From Hyphomicrobium sp. (GTDB taxonomy: Bacteria; Pseudomonadota; Alphaproteobacteria; Rhizobiales; Hyphomicrobiaceae), in contig JAKFUV010000009.1 in the NCBI GenBank assembly GCA_021732485.1, positions 124,001 to 188,000 of the forward strand: a stretch of 64,000 bases of DNA, read 5' to 3'. Shown piece after piece: positions 47,332-57,482 of the stretch. Each line of letters begins with the position of its first letter. Within the stretch, counting starts at the first letter, position 1. Made by a program: the position numbers and the translations under genes. Under the pieces are notes generated by a model. The model worked only from the letters and a program-made list of their open reading frames with translations, ran no database searches and was not told the origin of the DNA.

Positions 47332-48183
47332 GTGGCTGGTTATGTCTCTGGAATGGGTGGTGTGGGGGCCTTTGGCGGCCCGCGCGTCCTTTCCATCGCC
47401 AACCAAAAAGGTGGCGTCGGCAAGACCACGACAGCGATCAATCTAGGGACAGCACTGGCGGCCGTCGGCGAGCGCGTGCTGGTCCTTGATTTAGATCCGC
47501 AAGGCAATGCCTCCACCGGACTTGGCATTTCGCCCGAGGCGCGTGTCCGCACGTCGTTCGACGTTTTGGCCGGTCAAGCGACTTTAACCGAAGCCTGCAT
47601 CGCAACGGCGGTGCCGGGGCTTTTTGTCGTTCCGGCCAACAACGATCTCGTCGGCGTCGAATCGGTGCTGCCGAACGACGCCGCACGGCCGTATAAGTTG
47701 CGCGATGCCGTCATGGCGCTGATGGCGCAGCAGCGCACGCGCCCGCCCGATCAAAGCTTCAGTTATGTCCTCATTGATTGTCCGCCATCGCTCAATGTTT
47801 TGACGCTAAACGCCATGAGCGCCGCGCATGCGGTGATCGTGCCGGTACAGTGCGAGTTCTTCGCGCTTGAAGGAATTTCACAGCTGAAAGACTCGATTGA
47901 TCAAATCCGCGCAACGCTCAATCCGGGTCTCGAAATCCAAGGTGTCGTTCTGACGATGCATGACGCGCGCACATCGTTGTCTCGCGAAGTCGCGGAAAAC
48001 GTTCGGGCGTTCTTTGGATCGAAAGTCTACGAGACGATGATCCCCCGCAACACGCGCGTGGCGGAAGCTCCGTCGCACGGCAAACCGATCTTGCTCTACG
48101 ACTATGACTGCGCCGGCAGCCAAGCCTACATTCGCCTGGCGACCGAAATCATCGAACGGGAGCGACGCTACAAGGCCGCGTAA
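47332..48183 (+). CDS. parA: chromosome partitioning ATPase ParA
   Basis: Walker-type ATPase of 283 residues that moves ParB-parS complexes during chromosome segregation. The deviant Walker A KGGVGKTT is near residues 26-33, with the DLDPQGNAS and LIDCPP segments following. The GTG at 47332 is supported by GGAGGG eight bases upstream; an ATG at 47353 is the alternative. It is followed by parB, and two parS sites lie within 3.1 kb upstream. Confidence 0.97.
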   Translation: MAGYVSGMGGVGAFGGPRVLSIANQKGGVGKTTTAINLGTALAAVGERVLVLDLDPQGNASTGLGISPEARVRTSFDVLAGQATLTEACIATAVPGLFVVPANNDLVGVESVLPNDAARPYKLRDAVMALMAQQRTRPPDQSFSYVLIDCPPSLNVLTLNAMSAAHAVIVPVQCEFFALEGISQLKDSIDQIRATLNPGLEIQGVVLTMHDARTSLSREVAENVRAFFGSKVYETMIPRNTRVAEAPSHGKPILLYDYDCAGSQAYIRLATEIIERERRYKAA

Positions 48184-48252
48184 TAACAGATTGTGCGTTC
48201 GACGGACCCGCCAACTTATCAATTCAAGATCACGCACAGGATCACGACATCC

Positions 48253-49131
48253 ATGAATTCACCCTTGCCAAAAAGCCGATTGGGCCGCGGTCTAGCTTCT
48301 CTCATTGGCGAGCCGGTATCGGCAGGTTATCGCCTGCCGCCGGAAGGCGAGCAGCGCATGGTGCCTATCGGGCAGGTGAAGTCGAGCGCACTCAATCCGC
48401 GCAAGGATTTCCGTGATGAGGAATTGGCGGAGCTTGCCGAGTCGATCCGCTCGAAGGGTCTCGTGCAGCCCATCATTGTCCGGCCGGTTGGGTCGAGTGC
48501 GGGCACATATGAGATCGTTGCCGGTGAACGGCGGTGGCGCGCGGCGCAAAAGGCAGGCATCCACTCCGTCCCTGTTATCGTGCGCGAGTTGAACGATCGC
48601 GAAGTTCTCGAACTGGCGATCATTGAAAACGTCCAGCGCCAGGATCTCAACGCGATTGAAGAAGCGACTGGATATCGCGAGCTCATCGAGCGCTTCGAAT
48701 ACAATCAGGAGCAGCTCTCAGAAATTATCGGCAAGAGTCGAAGCCATGTCGCCAACACGTTGCGGCTGCTCAAGCTGCCAGCAGCCGTTCAAGAGTTGCT
48801 GCAACAAGGCAAGCTGACGGCCGGACACGCCCGGGCATTAATCGGCCGCGATGATGCCGAAACGCTGGCGCATCGTATCGTCGATCAAGCTATGAATGTG
48901 CGCGACGTCGAAGCGCTGGTGCAGGGCCGGGGCGACATCGACGCCGGGGCGATGGGAAAAAAGGCCCGCGACAAGGATGCCGATACCAAAGCCTTCGAGA
49001 AGGATTTGGCGGATCTGCTCGGGCTCAAAGTCGAAATCAAGCGCGGTTCGGGTGAAAGCGGCATGTTGCTGATAAAATTCGGCAATTTCGACCAGCTCGA
49101 CTACATTCGTTCGCGCCTCGGCGGCGGCTGA
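48253..49131 (+). CDS. parB: chromosome partitioning protein ParB
   Basis: CTP-dependent DNA clamp that loads at parS, 292 residues. Segments in order: N-terminal LGRGLASLIG (ParA-interacting end), the ParB/Srx domain with GERRWRA and ENVQRQDLN, the helix-turn-helix near QLSEIIGKSRSHVANTLRLL, and the C-terminal dimer domain. The ATG at 48253 is the family's normal start; upstream in-frame codons are not conserved in character. Its target sites are the two palindromes in mnmE and rsmG. Confidence 0.97.
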   Translation: MNSPLPKSRLGRGLASLIGEPVSAGYRLPPEGEQRMVPIGQVKSSALNPRKDFRDEELAELAESIRSKGLVQPIIVRPVGSSAGTYEIVAGERRWRAAQKAGIHSVPVIVRELNDREVLELAIIENVQRQDLNAIEEATGYRELIERFEYNQEQLSEIIGKSRSHVANTLRLLKLPAAVQELLQQGKLTAGHARALIGRDDAETLAHRIVDQAMNVRDVEALVQGRGDIDAGAMGKKARDKDADTKAFEKDLADLLGLKVEIKRGSGESGMLLIKFGNFDQLDYIRSRLGGG

Positions 49132-49261
49132 TCCTTAAGCCTTTTGATGAGAAACTTCGGTTGCGGCCTTGACGGGTCGGCAGGCGCTTGATGGTGTGCG
49201 CCGCTATAACGCTCTTGCAAGAGGCGTTGGCAGTGGGCGTGTCGGATAGCGGGAGTTTTTC

Positions 49262-49594
49262 ATGGCCGATGCAACGACGCTCGACCGGCTAGCGGCGTTG
49301 ATTGCGTCGCGTCGATCGGCACATTCAGACACGTCGTATACCCGCCAGCTGCTGGATGCCGGAATCGATCGGTGCGCCAAAAAATTTGGCGAAGAGGCCG
49401 TTGAAACCGTGATCGCCGCCGTTGCATCTGATCCCGGTGCGTTGAAAGCGGAAGCTGCCGATACGCTCTATCATTTACTCGTTCTGCTCGAATGCCGCGG
49501 CGTGGCACTGGCGGACGTGCTCGATGTTCTCGAAAGCCGAATGGGCACGTCAGGCGTCGCCGAAAAGGCTGCGCGCTCGCGGAGTACGCCGTGA
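49262..49594 (+). CDS. hisE: phosphoribosyl-ATP pyrophosphatase
   Basis: Second step of histidine synthesis, hydrolysing phosphoribosyl-ATP to phosphoribosyl-AMP. It has 110 residues with the MazG-like helical signature [13 protein letters not shown] and [10 protein letters not shown], which carries the metal-binding acidic residues. GGGAG seven bases upstream supports the ATG. The rest of the his operon is not adjacent: parB lies upstream and coaA overlaps downstream (GTGA). Confidence 0.95.
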   Translation: MADATTLDRLAALIASRRSAHSDTSYTRQLLDAGIDRCAKKFGEEAVETVIAAVASDPGALKAEAADTLYHLLVLLECRGVALADVLDVLESRMGTSGVAEKAARSRSTP

Positions 49595-50592
49595 CACCGC
49601 GGAAGGTCGCCGGCAAACGGCGTGCACGAGCCTCCAAAACCGCCGCACCAGCGGTGCTGACTTTTTCACCCTATCGCGTGTTCAAACGGCAGGAATGGGC
49701 GCGGCTGCGTGCCGACACGCCGATGACGTTGAAGCCGAGCGAGCTTGAACTGCTGTCGGGTGTCATCGAAGAATTGTCGGTCGACGAAGTTGAACAGATT
49801 TATCTGCCGATGTCGCGCCTGCTCAACCTCTATGTCGCTGCCGCGCAAAAGCTGCACTCTGTTTCGTCGGAATTTCTTGGCCGCAAAGATACCAAAGTGC
49901 CGTTCGTCATCGGTGTGGCCGGATCAGTCGCCGTCGGCAAAAGCACCACGGCACGCGTACTACGGGCGCTGCTGGCGCGTTGGCCGGATCATCCGCGCGT
50001 CGACCTGCTGACGACGGACGGGTTTCTCTATCCCAATCAGGAATTGGAACGGCGCGGTTTGATGGACCGCAAAGGTTTTCCGCAGAGTTTCGACACCAAT
50101 AAGCTTTTGCAATTCCTGGGCGATGTGAAATCCGGCGTGACGGCGGTGACGGCACCTGTCTATTCGCATTTCCAATACGATATCGTGCCGGGACAATTGG
50201 TGGCCGTCAGTCAGCCGGATATCCTGATCATCGAAGGGTTGAATATTTTGCAGCCGGCCGAAATGCCGCGAGACGGTGGCACGGTGCCGTTCGTATCGGA
50301 TTTCATCGATTTTTCGATTTATATCGACGCGCCGCCCAATGTCATCGAGAAATGGTATTTGGAGCGGTTTCTCCGGCTTCGCAGCACAGCGTTTCGCGAC
50401 CCTGGCGCTTATTTTCACAAGTATGCGGCGATGGCGCCGGAAGATGTACGCACGCTGGCGCTAAAGATTTGGCGCAACGTCAATCTCAAGAACCTGAATG
50501 AAAATATCCTGCCGACCCGCCGGCGGGCGCAGCTGATCCTGCAAAAAGGCGAAAATCATCGCGTGAAGACGGTTGCGCTGCGAAAACTCTAG
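49591..50592 (+). CDS. coaA: type I pantothenate kinase
   Basis: Commits pantothenate to coenzyme A synthesis, usually under CoA feedback. It has 333 residues, with the P-loop [12 protein letters not shown] near residues 108-119 and the typical TTDGFLYPN segment. It begins at a GTG (49591) that overlaps the hisE stop; the frame stays open inside hisE but that is not CoaA-like. Its TAG stop is part of the palindromic repeat that follows. Confidence 0.95.
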   Translation: MTPRKVAGKRRARASKTAAPAVLTFSPYRVFKRQEWARLRADTPMTLKPSELELLSGVIEELSVDEVEQIYLPMSRLLNLYVAAAQKLHSVSSEFLGRKDTKVPFVIGVAGSVAVGKSTTARVLRALLARWPDHPRVDLLTTDGFLYPNQELERRGLMDRKGFPQSFDTNKLLQFLGDVKSGVTAVTAPVYSHFQYDIVPGQLVAVSQPDILIIEGLNILQPAEMPRDGGTVPFVSDFIDFSIYIDAPPNVIEKWYLERFLRLRSTAFRDPGAYFHKYAAMAPEDVRTLALKIWRNVNLKNLNENILPTRRRAQLILQKGENHRVKTVALRKL

Positions 50593-50696
50593 AGCGCGTT
50601 GCGATCTGATAGAATCAGATCGGCGCTCTAGCATGATGCTTTGCCGCATTTTCTGGCGACGAACCGGCATCCACTTCGTCGGAAAATGCTCTAGGA
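50589..50696. repeat. composite palindromic intergenic element, rhizobial type
   Basis: Two nested palindromes. The first has outer arms CTAGAGCGC/GCGCTCTAG (50589-50597, 50623-50631) and inner arms GATCTGAT/ATCAGATC with a three-base loop. The second pairs GCATTTTC with GAAAATGC (50646-50653, 50682-50689) and CGACGAA with TTCGTCG. The wording resembles dispersed intergenic elements I know from Rhizobium-type genomes (AGAGCATTTTCCG-like). It begins on the coaA stop codon. I see no second copy in this window. Confidence 0.75.
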
Positions 50697-50705
50697 TCAA
50701 CGCGC

Positions 50706-50735
50706 AAAAAGAAAAGGCCGCTTGGGGAGGCGGCC
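50706..50735 (-). terminator. intrinsic terminator of the AT-hook-like gene
   Basis: Read on the minus strand, GGCCGC/GCGGCC pair around an eight-base loop and are followed by TTTTCTTTTT. It lies 48 bases after the stop of the small DNA-binding-like gene. Confidence 0.85.
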
Positions 50736-50783
50736 CTCAAAGTTGATCTCGCAAAGGTGAAAGTCTGGCTTGGTGCGGGTTGC

Positions 50784-51086
50784 CTAACGCAAATGCCGCT
50801 CGGCAACCGCTGGAATGGTCGCGTCGACGGACCGCACGACGCGCGCCGGGGCCGTGACGATTGAGGCCAGTGCAGGCAGCCCCGTATCCGTTCCGCGAAG
50901 GAAAGCTTTGTACTTGTCTCTCAACCGGCGGATCGCTGATGGGTCTGAAAAACCCATCACCCGAATGGCCGTGGTCGGTTTCAAATCAGGATGAATGCGC
51001 AGCAGTTCGGCCAAACGAGCAATACGATCGCTGTCGTCGATGCCGGTTCCTTTCGGACGTCCGCGGCGGCCAGGCATTTGAATCAT
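50784..51086 (-). CDS. small AT-hook-like DNA-binding protein, function unknown
   Basis: A 100-residue basic protein I do not recognise. Residues 5-13 (GRRGRPKGT) form an AT-hook-like minor-groove motif. The segment about 18-62 (RIARLAELLRIHPDLKPTTAI then SDPSAIRRLRDKYK) looks like a helix-turn-helix of the type found in small regulators. The ATG at 51086 has GAGG eight bases upstream; the frame continues upstream without support. It has its own terminator. A nucleoid-associated or regulatory role is an inference. Confidence 0.7.
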   Translation of the reverse strand: MIQMPGRRGRPKGTGIDDSDRIARLAELLRIHPDLKPTTAIRVMGFSDPSAIRRLRDKYKAFLRGTDTGLPALASIVTAPARVVRSVDATIPAVAERHLR

Positions 51087-51277
51087 CAAACGATCCTCGA
51101 ACAAACCGATTCGGTTATTCGAGATTGCTGGAAGTCGCCAATTAATTCCAGGGAATTTAATTCGTGCCTGAATGGACCTGAAATAAAAAGCGCTGGAAAG
51201 CCTATACAAGTTAGCCGCATATTAGAGAAAACGGCGGCCCCGATCGGATATGCCGGCAATGAACAAGCATTCGATTG

Positions 51278-52276
51278 TCAGCTTATCAGACCCTTCGATG
51301 CGGCTAATACAGCCAGCGAGGTTTCGGGTCTGGCGCCAATATGGCTGATGATTTCAGCGGCCGCGAGGCTCGCCAATCGGCCGCAAACATCCAGCGAATA
51401 GTTTCTCGAATAGCCGAATAAAAAGCCCGCTGCATAGAGGTCGCCGGCACCGGTCGTATCGACGACGCGGGTGATTGGATCGGCTGCAATGCTCGTGCTT
51501 GTTCCGTTGGCCAAGATCACCGATCCCTTGGCACTGCGGGTCAAAACAGCGAGTTTGGTATCGGCGCGCGCGCAGTCTGCTGCCGCGTCGAATGATGTCG
51601 TTTGATAAAGCGATGTGATCTCACTTTCATTGGCGAATAAAATTCCGATGCCGGAACGGATCAATTCGAGAAATTCACTTCGATGGCGATCAACACAAAA
51701 CGCGTCCGATAAAGACAGTGCGACGGTGCGTCCTGCGGTGCGTGCCACGGCGACTGCATCGCGAAATGCCGATTTGGCGCCCTCGCGATCGAACAAATAT
51801 CCTTCGAGATATAGAATGGCGCTGTCGCGAATAAGCTCGAGATCGAGTTGCGTTGAATCAAGCGACGTCGAGATACCGAGATAGGTATTCATCGTCCGTT
51901 CGCCGTCCGGCGTGACGAGGATCAGAGAGCGTGACGTCGGCTCGGTGTTTGCAACCGGGTCGGCTGAGAATAGAACGCCGATGGAGCGAATATCATGCGT
52001 GAATATGCGACCGAAATCATCGTCAGCAATTTTGCCCATGAACCCGGCCTTGCCGCCGAACGAAGCAACGCCCGCGACTGTGTTGGCGGCCGAACCGCCA
52101 GAGATTTCAATCGCCGGGCCCATGCGATCGTAGATGCGTTTGATATCGTCGGCGCCGACGAGATTCATTGCTCCCTTTAGTGCGCCGATCTCACCTAGGA
52201 AGGCATCGTCGCAGCGGCCGATGATATCGACAATGGCGTTGCCGATGCTGGTGACGTCGGTGCGTGGTGTGGTCAT
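51278..52276 (-). CDS. PfkB family sugar/adenosine kinase
   Basis: A 332-residue ribokinase-family kinase: GGSAANTVAGVASFGG near residue 58, and the C-terminal DTTGAGDLYAAGF with the catalytic Asp. Related alphaproteobacterial proteins are annotated as adenosine kinases, but sugars are not excluded. The ATG at 52276 has GGGGGA upstream and fits the family start; the longer open frame is not supported. It lies between the AT-hook-like gene and holA, all on the same strand but with separate gaps. Confidence 0.88.
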   Translation of the reverse strand: MTTPRTDVTSIGNAIVDIIGRCDDAFLGEIGALKGAMNLVGADDIKRIYDRMGPAIEISGGSAANTVAGVASFGGKAGFMGKIADDDFGRIFTHDIRSIGVLFSADPVANTEPTSRSLILVTPDGERTMNTYLGISTSLDSTQLDLELIRDSAILYLEGYLFDREGAKSAFRDAVAVARTAGRTVALSLSDAFCVDRHRSEFLELIRSGIGILFANESEITSLYQTTSFDAAADCARADTKLAVLTRSAKGSVILANGTSTSIAADPITRVVDTTGAGDLYAAGFLFGYSRNYSLDVCGRLASLAAAEIISHIGARPETSLAVLAASKGLIS

Positions 52277-52447
52277 GATTCCCCCATAAATGCTGGCGGG
52301 AGACCGCGGAGGATCGAACGCAAGCACGGCAATTGATTGGTGAGCAAGGTTTCGGCGCGGCGTCGGCAAAACCGCGCACGCGGTCGCTGAGAGTGGCGGC
52401 ACTATAGGCGGTGGCCGTGAGCCGGCAAGGCGCGCACGTGAGGGCCG

Positions 52448-53506
52448 TCAGCGGCGGCGGGCCGCACCTTGTCCGGCTGCTTGGCTTTGACTCGCAAGGG
52501 CTGCTAAGCCGAGCAGCATGCGTTCAGCCAGCACGTCTTCGAGCGCGGACGAACGGCGCGCTGCTAGCGCCGCGTCGGCGATGCGTTTCAAAGCAGCATC
52601 GAGCGATACGCGGGACCACATGCGAACTTGGGCGGCAAACGCGTCGCGCTGCTTGAAATGCAGCGGCGGGCGAACGGCCCTCAGAGCGTTGTCCAAACTG
52701 GTGCCGTTGTCGAGATCACTGCGGACGCGATGCAATTTGAGGAAATACCGCTGCGCAACGGCAATGATCGCTTGCGCGTTCTCACCGGACGCTAATGCCC
52801 GGCCGTAGTCCGTGACAGCAGCGGCCGCCTCGCCGCGAGCTGCCGCTTCGGCGATCCGTTCGAGCGCTAGGTCGGCCGCATCGCCGACAATGGCGTCCAC
52901 ATCATCGGCGGTGATGAGCGGCCGCGGCATGGCGTAAAGCGCAAGCTTTTCGATCTCGGCGCGCGATAGCGATCGATCGGCGCCGAGGCGTCCAAGCAAC
53001 AGAGCTCTTGCATCGCGATCAAGGGTCATTTTCAACGGCGCCAAAACGTCGATGATGAGACTTTCGAGGTCGCCCTGCGTATCGGGGTAGCAGCCGATGG
53101 CCAGCGCGTCCGGATGTTTTTCAAATGTCGCCCGAAGAGCATCGTCTGGCTTGATGTTGCCGGCCTCGACGATGAGAACGCCCTCAAGCGGACCCTCGGC
53201 CAATATGGATTTAATAAGCGCGCCGGTGATGCGTCGGCCAGCCGTAGCGCGCACGATCTTTCGGCCAGAGAACATCGGGCGGGTCTGGAGTTCGATGGCG
53301 AGCCGGCCGCTATCTTCATCAAGGTCGGAATCGTCCAGCCGAAGGACTTCACCCGCCGGACTTTCGCGGCCAGCCAGGAGCGTCGCCAACTTTTGTGATC
53401 GCTCGCTGACCAAGCCGGGGTCTGAGCCGAAAAACATTACGGCGCTGACGTTGGCCGGCGGTTTGGCGAGAAAGCTTGTGGCCTGCGCGGCTTTGAGTGC
53501 AACCAT
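52448..53506 (-). CDS. holA: DNA polymerase III delta subunit
   Basis: Clamp-loader subunit that opens the beta sliding clamp, 352 residues. The N-terminal part carries the FFGSDPGL segment typical of HolA at the place where AAA+ proteins have a P-loop; the rest follows the HolA three-domain layout. It is the last of leuS-lptE-holA on the minus strand, a widely conserved order. Confidence 0.94.
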   Translation of the reverse strand: MVALKAAQATSFLAKPPANVSAVMFFGSDPGLVSERSQKLATLLAGRESPAGEVLRLDDSDLDEDSGRLAIELQTRPMFSGRKIVRATAGRRITGALIKSILAEGPLEGVLIVEAGNIKPDDALRATFEKHPDALAIGCYPDTQGDLESLIIDVLAPLKMTLDRDARALLLGRLGADRSLSRAEIEKLALYAMPRPLITADDVDAIVGDAADLALERIAEAAARGEAAAAVTDYGRALASGENAQAIIAVAQRYFLKLHRVRSDLDNGTSLDNALRAVRPPLHFKQRDAFAAQVRMWSRVSLDAALKRIADAALAARRSSALEDVLAERMLLGLAALASQSQAAGQGAARRR

Positions 53507-53613
53507 CGATCCGACCGTGGTGGGGCAAAGCGTTCGCCGAATGCGACGCGGTGGAGGTTAGCACACGCGTTCGAGATCGTGTCGCGAGCGATCGGGCTGT
53601 GTTGGATTTAAGA

Positions 53614-54138
53614 TCAGGCTTGACCGGCGAGATGACCCAGGAGGCGGGTGCGCAATTCTTCGCCAACAGTCTTCGCAGCGCGGTTCTCAGCTTCTTCGCG
53701 GGCTCGCACGTTGGCAAAAATAGAGCTGATGCGCTCGAATGCGGCGCGGCTGTAGCTCTTGCCTTCGGCAACGACTTTCTTGTCGGACACGCGGATCAGG
53801 CGGTAGCTGGCGTCGAGGTTGTAGACTTGGCCGGCGGCGTTGCCGTCCTGGCGAACGAGCGTTGCCGAGATACTTTCGCGAATGGCGATGTCGAGCCGAT
53901 ACTCAGGCGGAAGCGGCGTGCCGCCGCCAGTGCTCTGGAAAATCAGTTCATTGCGAACACGCTGACCGACGCGGCCGGGGATCGGCGCGATATCGACCAT
54001 CGCAAGCTTTTCAGAAACGCCAGCGCCACCAAGTTCTGCTGAGCCATAAAGAGGCCGAAAACCTGCCCCGCCATCGGCGCATCCGCCAACGGCCATCACC
54101 ATGATGAGGCCGATCGCAAAAGCTCCAGCCCTCGCCAT
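53614..54138 (-). CDS. lptE: LPS-assembly lipoprotein LptE
   Basis: Outer-membrane lipoprotein that plugs the LptD barrel for LPS export, 174 residues from the ATG at 54138. A lipoprotein signal ends at VGGC (Cys about residue 20). The identification relies on the lipobox, the FRPLYG start of the mature part, and the position between leuS and holA. An upstream in-frame ATG at 54189 would overlap leuS and place extra residues before the signal, so it is less likely. Confidence 0.9.
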   Translation of the reverse strand: MARAGAFAIGLIMVMAVGGCADGGAGFRPLYGSAELGGAGVSEKLAMVDIAPIPGRVGQRVRNELIFQSTGGGTPLPPEYRLDIAIRESISATLVRQDGNAAGQVYNLDASYRLIRVSDKKVVAEGKSYSRAAFERISSIFANVRAREEAENRAAKTVGEELRTRLLGHLAGQA

Positions 54139-54175
54139 GCGTGGGGCAGAGTATGGTCGATGTCCGCTCAATGTG

Positions 54176-56800
54176 TCAGCCGACGACATTCACGATCCTT
54201 TGCGGGACAACGATGACCTTTTTAACGGGTCGGCCTTCCAAGGCCCGAATGACCGGCTCCAATCTCAACACGGCCGCCTCAACCTCTTCGGTATTGGCTG
54301 TCCGAGAGATAACCAACTCGTCCCGTCGCTTCCCATTCACCTGTACGGCAATGGTCACTCGATCGTCAACGAGCAGGGCCGCTTCGACCGCCGGCCACGG
54401 TTCGTTCGCCAGCAACGTGTTGTATCCGAGCCGCGCCCAGCACTCTTCTGCAAGGTGCGGCATCATTGGACCGATCATTGTCACAAGGAAGGCGGCAGCT
54501 TCGCGGGCGGCAAAGGCCATATCGGGGCCAGTTTTGCCGTGCGACGCGTGGAGTGCGTTGCAAAATTCGTGGACGTTGGCGATGGCAACATTAAAGCGCA
54601 GAGCTTCAATGCTGCGGCCAACCTGATCCAGGGCGCGATGCGCAGCTTTGCGAACGGCTAACGCGTCCGCGCCGATTGATGCGGGTCTGGCCGGTGTGAT
54701 CTCCGGCACAGCATCGGCGATGTCTTCGATGATGCGCCAGACGCGCTGAATGAAGCGCCCGGCACCGGCGACACCGGCTTCCGTCCAGATTACATCGCGC
54801 TCGGGTGGTGAATCCGACAGCATAAACCAGCGGGCGCAGTCGGCACCGTAATGGGCGATGATGTCGTCGGGATCGACGAGGTTCTTTTTCGACTTCGACA
54901 TTTTCTCGATCGCGCCGATCGCGGCAGGCCGGCCGCTGGAAATTTCGATCGCACGACGACCGTTCCCCTCACCCTCGAATCGCACGTCGTTGGGCAGCAA
55001 CCAGTAGCCATCCTGAGATTTATACGTTTCGTGTGTGACCATGCCTTGCGTGAAAAGCGCCGCAAACGGCTCGCGTATGTTGCTCGCAAAGGTGAGATGT
55101 TTGGTGTCGCTCAGCGCGCGCGCGAAGAAGCGCGAATACAGCAGATGCAAAATCGCGTGCTCGATGCCGCCAATGTATTGATCGACGGAAAGCCAATAGT
55201 GCGCCGCCACTTTGTCGACGGGTGTCGCTGACTGCGGCGAGGTAAAGCGAACGAAATACCAAGAACTATCGACGAAGGTGTCCATCGTATCGGTTTCGCG
55301 CGTCGCCGGTTTGCCGCACGATGGGCACGTCGTGTGCTTCCACGTCGGATGGCGATCGAGCGGATTTCCGGGTTTATCAAACGTCGCATCTTCTGGAAGT
55401 TCGATCGGCAGATCGCGCTCGGCTGCCGGCACGACCCCGCAATCCTGGCAATGCACGACTGGAATTGGGCAGCCCCAATAGCGCTGCCGCGAAATACCCC
55501 AATCGCGCAAACGGAAATTAATTTTTCGCTGGCCTTGCGGCGCTGCAAGCAGCATCTGCTGTTCGAGACGCAAAGCCGCTTCTTCAAACGCAGCTTTCGT
55601 ACTCATGCCGTCGAGGAAGCGTGAATTGATCATCACGCCATCGTCTTCAAAAGCTTTGTTTGCGAGCGTAAATGTCTTGGCATCTTCGCCGGCCGGCAAG
55701 ATGACCGGCACAACAGGCAGATCGTAGCGGCGGGCAAAATCCATGTCGCGCTGATCGCCTGACGGGCAGCCAAAAATCGCGCCGGTGCCGTACTCCATGA
55801 GCACGAAATTGGCGACGTAGACGGGCAATTGCCACGTCTGATCGAATGGGTGTACCGCGCGAATACCGGTATCAACGCCGCGCTTTTCAGCCGCCTCGAT
55901 ATCGGCGACGGACGTACCCAGGCGCCGGCACTCGTCGCAAAACTCAGCGAGTTTGGCATCTTTTTCAGCCGCCGCTTTGGCGAGCGGATGATCGGCAGCA
56001 ACGGCCAGAAACGATGCACCAAACAGTGTGTCAGGCCGGGTCGTGTAAACTTCAAGCTCGTTGAAGCCCGGCGGCGCCGTGGCGGCAACCAGACCCCACC
56101 TCACAAGCATGCCCTCGGAGCGGCCAATCCAGTTGGCCTGCATCAGGCGGACTTTTTCAGGCCAGTGTGTCAGCGTGTCGAGGTCGCGCAGCAACTCCTC
56201 GGCATAGTCGGTGATCTTAAAGAACCACTGCGTCAGCTGCCGCTGTTCGACGAGTGCGCCGGAGCGCCAGCCGCGGCCGTCGATGACCTGCTCATTCGCG
56301 AGCACCGTGTGATCGACCGGGTCCCAGTTCACTTTCGAGGATTTGCGGTAAGCGATGCCGTCTTTCAGAAGATCGAGAAATAGCTTCTGCTGATGCTTGT
56401 AATAATCCGGTGAACAGGTGGCGATTTCGCGCGACCAGTCGAGCGACAGTCCCATAGATTTCAGCTGCCCACGCATCGTGTCGATATTGGCGTAGGTCCA
56501 TGTGCCGGGGTGGACCTTGCGTTCCATGGCGGCATTCTCGGCGGGCATGCCGAAGGCGTCCCAGCCCATTGGGTGGAGCACGTTGAAGCCCTTGGCGCGT
56601 TTGTAACGCGCGAACACGTCGCCCATGGCGTAGTTGCGCACGTGCCCCATGTGGATGCGCCCAGATGGATAAGGGAACATCTCGAGTACGTAACACTTGG
56701 GCATCGCATGATCTTCGCGAGCCTTAAAAATCTCCCCCTGATCCCAAACGTGTTGCCAGTGTTTTTCGCGGTCGGGCGCGTTGTAACGTTCGTTGGCCAT
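54176..56800 (-). CDS. leuS: leucyl-tRNA synthetase
   Basis: Class I aminoacyl-tRNA synthetase of 874 residues charging tRNA-Leu. HIGH appears as HMGH in [15 protein letters not shown] near residue 43, the editing domain follows in the middle, and KMSKS is intact (KMSKSKKN). The length is standard. It starts the leuS-lptE-holA operon; the upstream HbpS-like gene on the same strand is 125 bases away. Confidence 0.98.
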   Translation of the reverse strand: MANERYNAPDREKHWQHVWDQGEIFKAREDHAMPKCYVLEMFPYPSGRIHMGHVRNYAMGDVFARYKRAKGFNVLHPMGWDAFGMPAENAAMERKVHPGTWTYANIDTMRGQLKSMGLSLDWSREIATCSPDYYKHQQKLFLDLLKDGIAYRKSSKVNWDPVDHTVLANEQVIDGRGWRSGALVEQRQLTQWFFKITDYAEELLRDLDTLTHWPEKVRLMQANWIGRSEGMLVRWGLVAATAPPGFNELEVYTTRPDTLFGASFLAVAADHPLAKAAAEKDAKLAEFCDECRRLGTSVADIEAAEKRGVDTGIRAVHPFDQTWQLPVYVANFVLMEYGTGAIFGCPSGDQRDMDFARRYDLPVVPVILPAGEDAKTFTLANKAFEDDGVMINSRFLDGMSTKAAFEEAALRLEQQMLLAAPQGQRKINFRLRDWGISRQRYWGCPIPVVHCQDCGVVPAAERDLPIELPEDATFDKPGNPLDRHPTWKHTTCPSCGKPATRETDTMDTFVDSSWYFVRFTSPQSATPVDKVAAHYWLSVDQYIGGIEHAILHLLYSRFFARALSDTKHLTFASNIREPFAALFTQGMVTHETYKSQDGYWLLPNDVRFEGEGNGRRAIEISSGRPAAIGAIEKMSKSKKNLVDPDDIIAHYGADCARWFMLSDSPPERDVIWTEAGVAGAGRFIQRVWRIIEDIADAVPEITPARPASIGADALAVRKAAHRALDQVGRSIEALRFNVAIANVHEFCNALHASHGKTGPDMAFAAREAAAFLVTMIGPMMPHLAEECWARLGYNTLLANEPWPAVEAALLVDDRVTIAVQVNGKRRDELVISRTANTEEVEAAVLRLEPVIRALEGRPVKKVIVVPQRIVNVVG

Positions 56801-56925
56801 CGGTTAGGGGATCTCAGACAGTGTGGGTTCGTTTGCCGGTAAAGAGCCTAAAAGCAAGCGGCGGGTCAAGGATTTCGCCCTGCCCGCCGCGTCGCATGCC
56901 TGAACCGTGTGTCGTCGACGCGCCG

Positions 56926-57333
56926 TCAGGCGCAAGTGTGGGCCGAAGCGCCAGCCTCTGCGACCAGCTGATCTTGCTCGCCGCTGCCGCCTGAAACGCC
57001 TATCGCTCCCACGACCACGCCCTTGCTGTCCTTGAGCGGAATGCCGCCGGCGAAAATCATGACGCGATCATGGTTCGAGGCATGGATGCCAAAAAACTGA
57101 TCGCCGGGCTGGCTGTTCTCGGCCAATTCTTTGGTCGAAATGTTAAATGCGCGCGACGTGAAAGCTTTGTTGATCGAAATATCGATCGAGCCGATCCAGG
57201 CGCTATCCATCCGAGCATGCGCAATCAAATTAGCGCCCTCATCGACGACAGCGATGTTCATAGGCTGCCCAATCTCGCCGGCCTTCTTCTCGGCGGCGGC
57301 AATGATGATGCGGGCGTCGGCAAGTTTCAGCAT
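56926..57333 (-). CDS. GlcG/HbpS family heme-binding-like protein
   Basis: A 135-residue protein of the GlcG/HbpS fold: an N-terminal helix of the LKLADARIIIAAAEKKA type, the MNIAVVDEGANLIAHARMD segment, and the glycine-rich GAIGVSGGSGEQD end. Streptomyces HbpS binds heme and signals redox stress; GlcG is linked to glycolate use. The ATG at 57333 is supported by AGGAG six bases upstream. No signal peptide is seen with this start. Confidence 0.87.
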   Translation of the reverse strand: MLKLADARIIIAAAEKKAGEIGQPMNIAVVDEGANLIAHARMDSAWIGSIDISINKAFTSRAFNISTKELAENSQPGDQFFGIHASNHDRVMIFAGGIPLKDSKGVVVGAIGVSGGSGEQDQLVAEAGASAHTCA

Positions 57334-57482
57334 TCGGGTCTCCTGGAAATTGAGCGCGCCAAGCCGGCGCAGAGCGTCAGAACGTATATGTGGCATTCGG
57401 CGTGAAACTAAATTGCGACACTTGTTCATGAGGCCTCGCGTGCCGTATGCAAAGTCCTCAGTGCGAAAAAGGTTCAAGTGAC

